Below, piece after piece: positions 1-7,107 of a stretch of 14,826 nucleotides of DNA (its first letter is position 1; the number at the start of each line of letters is the position of its first letter). The stretch is from JACQMJ01 sp964373495 (GTDB lineage Bacteria > Patescibacteriota > Minisyncoccia > Sungbacterales > SURF-37). The stretch spans positions 1 to 14,826 of the forward strand of contig CAYJUW010000020.1 of NCBI GenBank assembly GCA_964373495.1, read 5' to 3'. The notes under the pieces were generated by a model. That model made no database searches, was not told the origin of the DNA, and worked only from the letters and a program-made list of their open reading frames with translations. The translations under genes were made by a program, and so were the position numbers.

Positions 1-61
1 CCCGGAACCAGAGGGCGTAGCCGATCGAGGCGAGGGCGACGAGGAGGGCGAAGATGAGCAT
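1..61 (-). CDS. N-terminus of a membrane protein (partial; possibly a membrane pyrophosphatase)
   Basis: The first 20 residues read MLIFALLVALASIGYALWFR, a hydrophobic segment starting at an ATG (complement of 59-61); the gene continues off the left edge. It lies downstream of nusA on the same strand, about 95 nt past the nusA stop, with a 9-nt-period palindromic repeat between them. The pattern of a first transmembrane helix ending in YALWFR resembles the start of proton- or sodium-pumping membrane pyrophosphatases (HppA) as I remember them, but 20 residues cannot prove this. The membrane location is well supported by composition; the family is a guess. Confidence 0.45.
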   Translation of the reverse strand, partial: MLIFALLVALASIGYALWFR

Positions 62-73
62 GGCGTTAGGGTA

Positions 74-164
74 TTAGCTGATTAAGCGAGTTAAGTAAAT
101 TAAGTGAATTAAGCCACCCGAATTCGCCACGGCTTGGATTGTCAAACTCGGTCAATTTACTTAA
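74..164. repeat. 9-nt-period palindromic intergenic element (TTAAG family, copy 1)
   Basis: From 74 to about 115 the sequence is built of nine-base words starting TTAAG (TTAAGCGAG, TTAAGTAAA, TTAAGTGAA). The opposite arm, ending near 164, carries the complementary words (CAATTTACTTAA). The arms can pair around a unique centre containing GAATTCGCC. The element fills the gap between nusA and the partial gene at the left edge and supplies the TAA stop of nusA (157-159). A second copy lies at 2896-2971. Confidence 0.7.
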
Positions 165-1629
165 CCGGCTCATCGGTTGGTGCCGGATTTTTGCGGCGGG
201 CAGTCTTCTTTCGAGGTTTCTTTTCTTCTGCCTCGGCCGGCGGTATGGCTGTGTCAGCCGGCGGTCCGGCCGCCTCAGGCTCTGATGACTGTTCCGCTTC
301 GGTTGAGGCAGCTGCCTCAGCTGCTCCTCCGGCCTCAGCCGCAGCCGGTTCCGGTTCTGGAGTTTTCCCTGACGGCGAGGCCGATGCCGCACCCTCCGGA
401 GCGGTACCGGGCGAGCGCACATCAATCCGCCAGCCGGTCAGCTTCGCGGCCAGGCGCACGTTTTGCCCGCCCCGGCCAATGGCCAGCGACAGCTGCTCGT
501 CCGGGGCGGTCACGATCGCCTCGCGCCGTTCGGCGCCGAGCGCCACGCCGAGGACTTTGGCCGGGGAGAGGGCGTTTTGAATGAAGCGCGCCGGATCCTC
601 CGCCCACTCGATGATGTCAATTTTTTCAGCCCCGATCTCGTTCATGACCGTGGTGACGCGCACACCCCGCTGTCCGACCATGGCGCCGACCGGGTCTATA
701 GCCGGGTCATGCGAGACCGCGGCGACCTTGGAGCGCGATCCGGCCTCGCGGGCGATGGCTTTGATTTCCACGACCCCGGAGGCGACCTCCGGCACTTCGA
801 GCTCGAAGAGCTTGGCCAGGAACCGCGGGTGGGAGCGCGAAAGGATCATCCCCGGCCCCCGCGGGTCTTTCTCTACGAGCATCAGCAGTGCCTTCAAGCG
901 CTCGCCGACGGCGGCGCGTTCGCGTGGGATCTGCTCCTCGGCGGCCAGGACCCCCACGCCGCGGCCGAGATCGAGGAAGACGTTCCGGCCCTCGATGCGC
1001 TGAACGATCCCGGAGACGATCTCGCCCTCTTTGGTTTTGTATTCGGCGTAGGTGGCCTCGCGTTCGGCTTCGCGGATGCGCTGGATGATGACCTGCTTGG
1101 CGGTCTGGGAGGCGATGCGGCCGAATTCACTCTTGGACTCAAGCGGAAATTCGAGCTCCTGGCCCGGCTGGATATCGTCCTTGATCGCCTGGGCCTCTTC
1201 GAGCATGATGTGGCGTTCCGGATTGAAGCGGATCTTGCGGCTGGCGAGATCATCCGCGGCTTCCGGGCCCTCCGCTTCCCGGTCTGCCTCGCCCCGTACG
1301 GCAACGACGCTGTGGTACGGGGTCTGGCGGCCGCGTTCGGCATCGGTTCCCGACGGGGGTTTGGCCTGATCCGAGTCGGTCTCTCCCTCGGCCTCGAGTT
1401 CCTCGTCGGTCTTGATCATGGACGCATCCACGGCGGTTTTGATCTGAGAAAAGCGAAGGGCTTCCGTGCTCGGATCGAACCGGGCGCGGATGATTTGTCC
1501 TTTCTTGCCGTAGTCCTTCTTGTAGGCCGCGGCCACGGCAAGCTCAATGGTCTCCACCACCTTTGATTCCGGCACGCCCTTTTCCTCGGCGAGTTCGCGG
1601 ATGGCCTGGGCAAAGGATTTTAAGTCCAT
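157..1629 (-). CDS. nusA: Transcription termination/antitermination factor NusA
   Basis: NusA binds RNA polymerase and nascent RNA and modulates pausing, termination and antitermination. The 490-residue product starts MDLKSFAQAIRELAEEKG, the usual NusA N-terminus. Residues about 1-195 form the polymerase-binding domain, ending in EFGRIASQTAKQVIIQRI, with a polar acidic insertion at about 79-132 followed by RFNPERHIMLEEA. An S1 domain lies at about 200-267, then two KH domains (GAMVGQRGVRV near 315-325; IGRGGQNV near 384-391). The tail is low-complexity Ala/Pro/Glu and ends in a basic patch. A TTG-initiated extension of five codons exists, but it lies inside the TGCCAAT repeat, so the ATG at 1629 is preferred. 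The stop codon lies inside a TTAAG repeat. The gene is transcribed divergently from the histidine kinase. Confidence 0.96.
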   Translation of the reverse strand: MDLKSFAQAIRELAEEKGVPESKVVETIELAVAAAYKKDYGKKGQIIRARFDPSTEALRFSQIKTAVDASMIKTDEELEAEGETDSDQAKPPSGTDAERGRQTPYHSVVAVRGEADREAEGPEAADDLASRKIRFNPERHIMLEEAQAIKDDIQPGQELEFPLESKSEFGRIASQTAKQVIIQRIREAEREATYAEYKTKEGEIVSGIVQRIEGRNVFLDLGRGVGVLAAEEQIPRERAAVGERLKALLMLVEKDPRGPGMILSRSHPRFLAKLFELEVPEVASGVVEIKAIAREAGSRSKVAAVSHDPAIDPVGAMVGQRGVRVTTVMNEIGAEKIDIIEWAEDPARFIQNALSPAKVLGVALGAERREAIVTAPDEQLSLAIGRGGQNVRLAAKLTGWRIDVRSPGTAPEGAASASPSGKTPEPEPAAAEAGGAAEAAASTEAEQSSEPEAAGPPADTAIPPAEAEEKKPRKKTARRKNPAPTDEPVK

Positions 1630-1635
1630 GCGATA

Positions 1636-1736
1636 TGATGCCAATCTACAAATTCAATGCCAATTTTCCAATTACGAATCCGGCGCGATATATTCGCGAT
1701 TCTCTAGATTGGCATAACATTCGCACTATTGGCATC
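1636..1736. repeat. TGCCAAT/ATTGGCA palindromic element, copy A
   Basis: A 101-nt imperfect palindrome. It begins TGATGCCAAT, has a second ATGCCAAT about 20 nt on, and ends with two inverted copies (ATTGGCAT and ATTGGCATC). The centre contains a further inverted repeat, CGCGATATATTCGCG. Read on the nusA strand it ends ATTGGCATC, eight bases before the nusA ATG, in the same orientation that copy B has relative to pilB. It would form a hairpin in the nusA 5' leader if transcribed. Confidence 0.85.
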
Positions 1737-1823
1737 TTGGTTTTAAAATGTCCGCCTCGCCCCGTTACTCCTTTCTGTCCAGAAGTAGACGCGGTACTGG
1801 CGCGTGTCATTCCTGAAAAGAAA

Positions 1824-1843
1824 CCCCGTCCTTCAGGGCGGGG
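1824..1843 (-). terminator. Orphan hairpin: minus-strand terminator or IS200/IS605-type end remnant
   Basis: CCCCGTCC and GGGCGGGG can pair over eight base pairs (one T-G) around a TTCA loop. On the minus strand the stem is followed by TTTCTTTTC, the form of an intrinsic terminator, yet no minus-strand gene lies between it and the kinase start. The flank AAACCCCGTCC...GGGCGGGGAGGA also resembles the terminal hairpins of IS200/IS605-family elements as I recall them, so it may be a scar. No transposase or TnpB remnant is readable beside it. Confidence 0.45.
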
Positions 1844-1926
1844 AGGAACGGGGCGACCCGGCGGACCATCAGTACAGGAACGCCCCCATCATAGGCAGTG
1901 GGGATGAGCTTGTCAAGCCGCCGTGC

Positions 1927-1932
1927 TATACT
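1927..1932 (+). promoter_or_regulatory. -10 box TATACT for the histidine kinase (near-leaderless)
   Basis: TATACT preceded by TGC forms an extended -10 motif (TGCTATACT). A start point seven bases downstream would fall at about 1939, next to the ATG at 1940, giving a leaderless mRNA. The TTGTCA at 1910-1915 is only 11 bp away, too close to serve as its -35. The same ten bases TATACTGGAA occur just upstream of pilM. Confidence 0.5.
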
Positions 1933-1939
1933 GGAATCG

Positions 1940-2899
1940 ATGCCGAATGTATTGGCGCAGTTGAACGTCGCAGCCGAATGCCGCGCGGCCAAGCTCGGGC
2001 TTTGGTCCTGCCCGCCGTTCCTCTTCGTCATCATGGGCGCGGTCAACATTCTGGCCATGGTCAGCTCCTATCTCTTCTCCAGCCGCTTCGTCGAGGAACC
2101 AGAGATCGCCGCGCTCGTCGTCATCGGGGTAGCGCTCCTCATCTTCGTCGTCGGCAATTTCATCATCCACGGCTTCGCCAACATTGCCGAGGCCAACCGC
2201 ATGAAGTCGGAATTCATCGCCATCGTTTCGCACCAGCTCCGTTCCCCCCTCTCGGTCTTTAAGTGGAGCTTGGATGCGCTTAGGTCCCATCCCGGCGCCC
2301 TGCCGGCCGAAGGCGATTTCGGGTCATATTTCCGCATCCTCCACGATAACACCGAGAAGATGATCCAACTGGTGAATATGCTCCTTGAGGTTTCCCGGAT
2401 CGAGGCCGGGCGCCTCGTCCTCCGCTACGAGCCGGTGCGCCTCGAGGTGCTCAGCGCGGAGGCCATCCGCTCCTACGCCGACTACGCCCACGCCGCCAAT
2501 GTCGTCATCGACTTCGCCTCTCCGGTCGGGCTCAGGCCGGTTCGCGGCGACAAGGAGCGGATCAAGATGGTCATCTCAAACCTGCTCGACAACGCCATCC
2601 GCTACTCCTCCGCGGGCGGCCGGGTTGCGGTGACGATTGCGCCCCACGCCGCCAATGCCATCGAGTGGAACATCCGCGACACCGGCATCGGCATCAATCC
2701 CGAGCAGCAGCGCTACATCTTTCAGAAATTTTTCCGGGCCGGCCACGCCGTAGAAAGCCAGACGGAGGGTTCGGGCCTCGGACTCTATATCGCCCGCTCC
2801 CTCATCACCGCCCTGGGCGGCGAGATCGGTTTTGAATCCAAAGAAGGACAGGGGTCGACCTTCTGGTTCCGATTACCCGTCTATGAAACGCAAAGTTAA
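1940..2899 (+). CDS. Membrane-bound sensor histidine kinase
   Basis: This is a two-component sensor kinase of 319 residues. Two transmembrane helices (about 24-48 and 56-79) are separated by a very short loop, so there is no real extracellular sensor domain; sensing is probably within the membrane or through partners. The HisKA domain begins at about 85 (RMKSEFIAIVSHQLRSPL), with phospho-acceptor H98. The HATPase domain shows the N box NLLDNAIRYSS (N218), DTGIGI (from 247) and GSGLGLYIAR (from 277). In-frame GTG (1898) and ATG (1904) starts exist upstream, but they lie before the predicted transcription start, so the ATG at 1940 is preferred. It is followed by a receiver gene, with a TTAAG palindrome supplying the stop and filling the gap. 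Position upstream of pilB suggests control of the pilus, which is an inference. Confidence 0.9.
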   Translation: MPNVLAQLNVAAECRAAKLGLWSCPPFLFVIMGAVNILAMVSSYLFSSRFVEEPEIAALVVIGVALLIFVVGNFIIHGFANIAEANRMKSEFIAIVSHQLRSPLSVFKWSLDALRSHPGALPAEGDFGSYFRILHDNTEKMIQLVNMLLEVSRIEAGRLVLRYEPVRLEVLSAEAIRSYADYAHAANVVIDFASPVGLRPVRGDKERIKMVISNLLDNAIRYSSAGGRVAVTIAPHAANAIEWNIRDTGIGINPEQQRYIFQKFFRAGHAVESQTEGSGLGLYIARSLITALGGEIGFESKEGQGSTFWFRLPVYETQS

Positions 2900-2971
2900 T
2901 TAAGTGAATTAAGTAAGTTAAGCGAGTTAAGCTTAATTCACTTAACCTGCTTAATTTACTTAACGCGCTCA
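2896..2971. repeat. 9-nt-period palindromic intergenic element (TTAAG family, copy 2)
   Basis: The left arm is four tandem nine-base words (TTAAGTGAA, TTAAGTAAG, TTAAGCGAG, TTAAG). The right arm is the complementary series (CTTAATTCA, CTTAACCTG, CTTAATTTA, CTTAACGCG). The two arms meet with almost no loop and could form a stem of about 30 bp with mismatches. The kinase stop TAA (2897-2899) lies inside it, and the response regulator ATG follows six bases after its end. No T-tract follows, so it is not a classical terminator. Confidence 0.82.
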
Positions 2972-2976
2972 CAGCT

Positions 2977-3348
2977 ATGGCCAAGATTTTATTTATCGAA
3001 GACGAGCCCGCGCTGCAAAAAGCGCTCGGCGACTTCCTCCAGCGTCGGGGCTATGAGGTTACGGCCGCTCTGAATGGCGCCGACGGTCTGGACGCCGCGC
3101 GGCGCGATCGGCCCAACCTCATCCTCCTTGACCTGATCCTGCCGCGCCTCTCGGGTCTGGAGGTCTTAAAGCAGCTCCGCGCGGACCAAAACCTCGCTGC
3201 CGTCCCCGTCATCGTGCTCACCAACGTCGAGTCCAATGAGGCCGTGGAGCAGGCGGTGGAGCTCGGGGCCAAGGCCTACCTGGTCAAGACCAACTACCGG
3301 CTCGATGAGGTGCTGGAGAAGATCAAAGCCGCCCTCGGCCAAATGTGA
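2977..3348 (+). CDS. Single-domain response regulator (CheY-like receiver)
   Basis: A 123-residue receiver domain with no output domain. The acidic pair is E8/D9, the phospho-acceptor is D52 in LILLDLILP, the switch threonine is T82 (VIVLTN) and the conserved lysine is K104 (LVKTN). It would be phosphorylated by the kinase just upstream and act by protein contact rather than by binding DNA. The following gene is the pilus assembly ATPase, so PilB or another pilus protein is a reasonable but unproven partner. The ATG follows a TTAAG palindrome with no Shine-Dalgarno motif, and the TGA stop overlaps the first bases of TGCCAAT copy B. Confidence 0.92.
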   Translation: MAKILFIEDEPALQKALGDFLQRRGYEVTAALNGADGLDAARRDRPNLILLDLILPRLSGLEVLKQLRADQNLAAVPVIVLTNVESNEAVEQAVELGAKAYLVKTNYRLDEVLEKIKAALGQM

Positions 3349-3448
3349 TGCCAATAGTGCGAATGTTATGCCAATCTGGCGAATCGCGAATATGTCGCGG
3401 CCGGATTCGCAATTGGTAGATTGGCATGGCATTTGTGGATTGGCATCA
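3346..3448. repeat. TGCCAAT/ATTGGCA palindromic element, copy B
   Basis: It has the same architecture as copy A: TGATGCCAAT, spacer AGTGCGAATGTT, ATGCCAAT, a central GC-rich hairpin region, ATTGGCAT, and a terminal ATTGGCATCA. The spacer is the exact reverse complement of the AACATTCGCACT spacer in copy A, so A and B are the same element in opposite orientation on the plus strand and in the same orientation relative to their downstream genes. It overlaps the regulator stop codon and ends five bases before the pilB ATG. Confidence 0.87.
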
Positions 3449-3453
3449 TTGCT

Positions 3454-5205
3454 ATGCGCATTGACGACTCCCAACTGAAATCCTTCATCGTGGACGGCGG
3501 GTTCCTCTCGGCCAAGGAGCTCGCCAAGGCCGACGCGGAGGTCAAGAAGAGCGGCAAATCCCTCCACGAAGTGATGTTAAACCTCGGCCTGATGCCCGAG
3601 GGCGAGCTGGCTAAGCTCGAGGCCTACATTCTCGGCATCCCCTACGTGGATCTGGTCAAGGAAACCATTGATCCGGCGGTGCTCGGCATCATCCCCGAGC
3701 CGATCGCCCGAAAATCGAACGTCATCGCCTTCAAGAAATCCGGCCAGGAGCTCCAGGTGGCTATGCTCGATCCGAATGACCTCCAGACGCTCGAATTCAT
3801 CAAGAAGACGGCTAAACTGAAAATCCTGCCCCGCCTCACCAATACCGAAAGCATCACCGCCGCCCTCAAACAGTACCAGAAGAGTTTGGAGGCGGAATTC
3901 GGGGAGATCATCAAGCAGGAGGCCGGGCTCATCCAGATCGTGGGCGCCGAGGAGGCCGGGGCTGAGGGCGCGGAGGATCTGAAGAAGATGGCCGAGGATC
4001 TCCCGATCGTCAAGATCGTGGATACCCTGATCCGCCACGCCATCCTCCAGCAGGCCTCGGACATCCACATCGAGCCGGCGGACAAGGAGGTCGTGGTGCG
4101 CTACCGAATTGACGGTATCCTCCACGATGCCATGACCCTGCCCAAGCAAGTTGCCGCTGGCGTGGTGGCGCGGGTCAAAGTGATTTCCAACCTCAAACTC
4201 GATGAGCACCGATTACCGCAGGACGGCCGGTTCAAGATCGAGACGCCGGAGTACCGCATCTCTTTTCGCGTTTCGGTCCTGCCGGTGTTTGACGGCGAAA
4301 AAATTGTGATGCGCCTCCTCCCGGAGACGGCCCAGGGCTTCACGTTAGAGAAGCTCGGCTTCCGGCCCGACCAGCTCGACATCATCCACCGCTACATCCG
4401 GAAAACCACCGGCATCATTCTGGCCACCGGCCCGACCGGCTCGGGGAAGACCACCACCCTCTACACCGTCCTTGATATTTTGAACAAGCCCGGGGTCAAC
4501 ATCTCCACCGTCGAGGATCCGGTGGAGTACCGCATTCCCCGCATCAATCAGACCCAGGTGCGGCCGGAGCTCGGGCTCACCTTTGCCAATGGCCTGAGAT
4601 CGCTCCTCCGGCAGGATCCGGACATCGTCATGGTCGGCGAAATCCGCGACAACGAGACGGCGGGGCTGGCCATCAACGCCGCGCTCACCGGCCACCTCGT
4701 TCTCTCCACCCTGCACACCAACTCCGCCGCCGGCGCCCTGCCGCGGCTCCTGGACATGCAGGTGGAGCCATTTTTGATCGCCTCGACGGTCAACCTCATT
4801 ACTGCCCAGCGCCTCGTGCGGACTCTCTGCGAGGAGCATGAGGAGTACACGCTCTCCTCGGCCGAGATCCGGAGCCTCTCGGCCGAGGTAGACCTCGATC
4901 GGATCGTTGAACTCTTGAAGCGTGAAAAGATTGTGCCGGCTAACGCTTCGCTCGAGAAGATCACCTGGGCGCGGCCGAAGAAGAGCGAAATCTGCCCCGA
5001 CGGCTACAAAGGCCGCATCGGCATCCACGAGGTCCTGGAGGTGTCAGAGGCGATCAAGGAGCTCATCGTCAAGAACGCCACCTCCGACGAGATCGAGAAG
5101 CAGGCCCGCAAGGAGGGCATGGCCGCCATGCTCGAGGACGGCTTCCTGAAGGCCGCCCAGAAAATAACCTCCATCGAGGAGGTGCTTAGGGTTACCAGTG
5201 AATGA
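3454..5205 (+). CDS. pilB: Type IV pilus assembly (extension) ATPase PilB/GspE
   Basis: This is the cytoplasmic hexameric ATPase that powers pilin polymerisation. The product has 583 residues. An N-terminal GspE-N domain covers roughly the first 110 residues (LSAKELAKADAEVKKSGKS onward). The core ATPase has Walker A GPTGSGKT (326-333, K332), an Asp/His region including DIHIEPADKEVVVRYRIDG, and Walker B DIVMVGEIRD (E396). The C-terminal zinc region is degenerate: only C in LCEEHEE and C in EICPDGYKGRIGIHE remain where PilB proteins usually have four cysteines. A TTG start at 3421 lies inside the TGCCAAT repeat, so the ATG at 3454 (MRIDDSQLKSF) is chosen. PilT-type retraction ATPases lack the N-terminal domain seen here, which argues for PilB. 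Confidence 0.96.
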   Translation: MRIDDSQLKSFIVDGGFLSAKELAKADAEVKKSGKSLHEVMLNLGLMPEGELAKLEAYILGIPYVDLVKETIDPAVLGIIPEPIARKSNVIAFKKSGQELQVAMLDPNDLQTLEFIKKTAKLKILPRLTNTESITAALKQYQKSLEAEFGEIIKQEAGLIQIVGAEEAGAEGAEDLKKMAEDLPIVKIVDTLIRHAILQQASDIHIEPADKEVVVRYRIDGILHDAMTLPKQVAAGVVARVKVISNLKLDEHRLPQDGRFKIETPEYRISFRVSVLPVFDGEKIVMRLLPETAQGFTLEKLGFRPDQLDIIHRYIRKTTGIILATGPTGSGKTTTLYTVLDILNKPGVNISTVEDPVEYRIPRINQTQVRPELGLTFANGLRSLLRQDPDIVMVGEIRDNETAGLAINAALTGHLVLSTLHTNSAAGALPRLLDMQVEPFLIASTVNLITAQRLVRTLCEEHEEYTLSSAEIRSLSAEVDLDRIVELLKREKIVPANASLEKITWARPKKSEICPDGYKGRIGIHEVLEVSEAIKELIVKNATSDEIEKQARKEGMAAMLEDGFLKAAQKITSIEEVLRVTSE

Positions 5206-5292
5206 AAAATTCAAAATTCAAAGTTCAAAATTCATGTAGCCGCCTGTGGCGGCGACCAAAATTTTGCATTTTGAAGTTTGCGTTTTGAATTT
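5206..5292. repeat. 7-nt-period palindromic element (AAAATTC / TTTTGAA) between pilB and pilC
   Basis: The left arm is four seven-base words (AAAATTC, AAAATTC, AAAGTTC, AAAATTC). The right arm is TTTTGCA, TTTTGAA, GTTTGCG, TTTTGAA, TTT, complementary in register. Between them sits a GC-rich hairpin, GCCGCC-TGT-GGCGGC (5239-5253). The element fills the entire gap between the pilB stop (TGA 5203-5205) and the pilC ATG at 5293. Confidence 0.88.
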
Positions 5293-6513
5293 ATGTTGTA
5301 CTCCTACCGCGCCGTTGATAAGAGCGGAAAATCGGTGAGCGGGGAGCGCGAGGCCGCATCCGAGCGCGAGCTTGCCGACGCGCTTAGACGGAGCGATCTT
5401 CTCCTTCTGGAGGCGCAATCCCCCGAGACCGCAAAGCTCTCCCGCCGCTTTCGATGGAACATCCCCAACCCCTTCCGCCGCGTTACCCTTGTTGAGCGCA
5501 TGGTCTTTGCCCGGAACCTGGCGGTCATGATCGGGGCCGGCTTGGCGCTTACCCGGGCCCTTGAGGCCCTTGAGCAGCAGACCGTCAACCCGCGCTTGCG
5601 CGATACATTAATCTCTGTCCGCCAGGCGGTGACCGCGGGGAAATCCTTCGCCGACGGGCTCCGCGTTCACGAGGGTGTATTCGGCGTGCTCTTTATCAAC
5701 ATGGTGGAGTCCGGGGAGATTTCGGGGAACCTCGAGCGCGTGCTCAAAATACTGGCCCGGCAAATGCAGCGCGACCATGAGCTGCGCTCCAAGGTCCGCG
5801 GTGCGCTGATCTACCCGGCGATCATTGTCGCCACCCTCGTGGCCATCGGTATGCTCATGATGGTCTACGTCGTGCCAACGCTGACCCAGACCTTCGCCGA
5901 GCTTGAGATTGACTTGCCGATCACCACCAAGATCATCATTTCCGGATCAAACATCCTCCTGACTTACTACCTCTATCTCCTCGCGCTCGCTGTAGCCGCA
6001 GTGCTTGGCGCTGCCCGTCTCGTCCGCACCGCCGCGGGCAAGCGCGTCCTCGACACGATGGTGCTCCGAACGCCGGTGCTCGGCCCGCTCATCCAAAAGT
6101 TGAACGCCGCGCGCTTTGCCCGCACCCTCTCCTCGCTCATCTCATCGGGCATTCAGATCACCCGGGCGCTCGAAGTAACCGCGGCCGTCCTCTCAAACGT
6201 GCACTTCCGCGCCACGCTCCAGGCCGCGGCCGCAGGCATCCAGCGCGGGGAGCCCCTCCATGAGCTCCTGGCCAGCCGCCCCGATCTATTCCCGCCGCTC
6301 GTCACCCAGATGGTCGAGGTCGGGGAGGAGACCGGAACCATTTCCCGGATGCTCTTGCGACTGGCCATTTTCTACGAGGAGGAGGTCACGACGGTGACCA
6401 AGAACCTCTCCTCGATCATTGAGCCCGTGCTGATGATTGTGATCGGCGCCGTGGTCGGGTTTTTCGCCGTGGCCATGATCCAGCCGATTTACAGCGGACT
6501 GGGCAACCTCTAG
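5293..6513 (+). CDS. pilC: Type IV pilus inner-membrane platform protein PilC/GspF
   Basis: PilC is the membrane platform on which PilB acts. The product has 406 residues and begins MLYSYRAVDKSGKSVSG, like other PilC/GspF proteins. It has two T2SF repeats: the first holds FARNLAVMIGAGLALTRAL, the second FARTLSSLISSGIQITRAL. Transmembrane helices lie at about 169-195, 219-245 and 375-396, and the end VAMIQPIYSGLGNL is typical. A TTG start at 5278 would lie inside the repeat's right arm, so the ATG at 5293, flush with the end of the repeat, is used. No Shine-Dalgarno motif is visible. Confidence 0.95.
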   Translation: MLYSYRAVDKSGKSVSGEREAASERELADALRRSDLLLLEAQSPETAKLSRRFRWNIPNPFRRVTLVERMVFARNLAVMIGAGLALTRALEALEQQTVNPRLRDTLISVRQAVTAGKSFADGLRVHEGVFGVLFINMVESGEISGNLERVLKILARQMQRDHELRSKVRGALIYPAIIVATLVAIGMLMMVYVVPTLTQTFAELEIDLPITTKIIISGSNILLTYYLYLLALAVAAVLGAARLVRTAAGKRVLDTMVLRTPVLGPLIQKLNAARFARTLSSLISSGIQITRALEVTAAVLSNVHFRATLQAAAAGIQRGEPLHELLASRPDLFPPLVTQMVEVGEETGTISRMLLRLAIFYEEEVTTVTKNLSSIIEPVLMIVIGAVVGFFAVAMIQPIYSGLGNL

Positions 6514-6516
6514 CGC

Positions 6517-7107
6517 ATGAAGCACGAAGCACGAAGCACGAAGCACAAAAAAAATTCGAAACTCGAAATTTCAAATTCGAAACACGTTTTGGATTTTGGT
6601 CTTGGGATTTGGGATTTGTTTCGGGTTTCGGGTTTCGGGTTTCGGATTTCTACGCCTAAGCGGGGTGTGACCCTCCTCGAGACCCTCGTGGCCATGGCCG
6701 TGCTCGTGGCGGTGAGCTTGGCGATCATGGGCGGCCTAGCCTCATTTCGTGAGGCCGCGGCCCTGAACCAGGCGGTGGACGAAGCGCTCGGACTCCTCCG
6801 TGAGGCGCGTGCCAAGACCTTGGGCTCGGAGGGCGCGATTGGCTACGGGGTGCATTTTTCCCCCGGGAGCGTCACCCTCTTCCCCGGCGGGACCTATACG
6901 GCCGACAACCCCTTAAACGTCATCGTGATGCTGCCAAAGGCGGTGATGGTTTCGGACATTGCGCTCAGCACCACGACGGGCAGTGTTGTCTTCGAGCGTC
7001 TTTCCGGCCAGAGCCCCGCCGCTGGCACGGTGAGCTTCACGGCCATCCGTTCGGGGCGGATCAAGACCATTCAAATTCTCTCATCAGGAATTTTCCTCAC
7101 GCCATGA
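6517..7107 (+). CDS. GspH/FimT-like minor pseudopilin
   Basis: A type IV prepilin signature, KRG|VTLLETLVAMAVLVAV, places the peptidase cut after G50 and the conserved glutamate at mature position 5. A hydrophobic helix follows, then a GspH/FimT-type segment (LLREARAKTLGSEGAIGYGVHFS) and a beta-rich C-terminus. The start is uncertain. The ATG at 6517 makes a 50-residue leader encoded almost entirely by the 7-nt-period repeat; a TTG at 6616, also inside the repeat, gives a 17-residue leader. There is no ATG between the repeat and the signature. The TGA overlaps the next gene's ATG (ATGA), so the two are translationally coupled. Likely role: pilus priming or tip complex. Confidence 0.82.
   Translation: MKHEARSTKHKKNSKLEISNSKHVLDFGLGIWDLFRVSGFGFRISTPKRGVTLLETLVAMAVLVAVSLAIMGGLASFREAAALNQAVDEALGLLREARAKTLGSEGAIGYGVHFSPGSVTLFPGGTYTADNPLNVIVMLPKAVMVSDIALSTTTGSVVFERLSGQSPAAGTVSFTAIRSGRIKTIQILSSGIFLTP
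6519..6650. repeat. 7-nt-period palindromic element (GAAGCAC / TTTCGGG), copy 1
   Basis: Four tandem GAAGCAC words are followed by AAAAAAA and then by words such as ATTCGAA and ACTCGAA. The second half turns into the complementary words TTTCGGG/TTTCGGA. Almost the whole 132 nt keeps a seven-base register. Because three words equal seven codons and no stop arises, the reading frame of the pseudopilin stays open through it. A related element lies at 11290-11421. Confidence 0.86.

Noticed and set aside
463..1566. A 367-codon plus-strand open frame opposite nusA
   Set aside because: The strand opposite a GC-rich gene often stays open; the product shows biased Leu/Gly/Asp composition and no recognisable domain, while the minus strand encodes a complete NusA.
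1910..1932. TTGTCA (1910-1915) as the -35 partner of TATACT (1927-1932)
   Set aside because: The spacer is 11 bp, far below the usual 16-18; the -10 box is better explained as an extended -10 (TGC before TATACT).
1804..2262. A plus-strand open frame spanning the orphan hairpin and running into the kinase gene
   Set aside because: It overlaps the kinase coding sequence in another frame and its translation is low-complexity Arg/His; the kinase frame has all expected motifs.
3421..3453. TTG start codons inside repeats for pilB (3421), pilC (5278) and nusA (1644)
   Set aside because: Each lies within a palindromic element, and the next ATG gives the standard family N-terminus (MRIDDS, MLYSYRA, MDLKSF).
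6519..6650. Tandem repeats considered as a CRISPR array
   Set aside because: The repeat unit is seven bases with no spacers and the array folds on itself; there are no cas genes. The same reasoning applies to the other repeat blocks.
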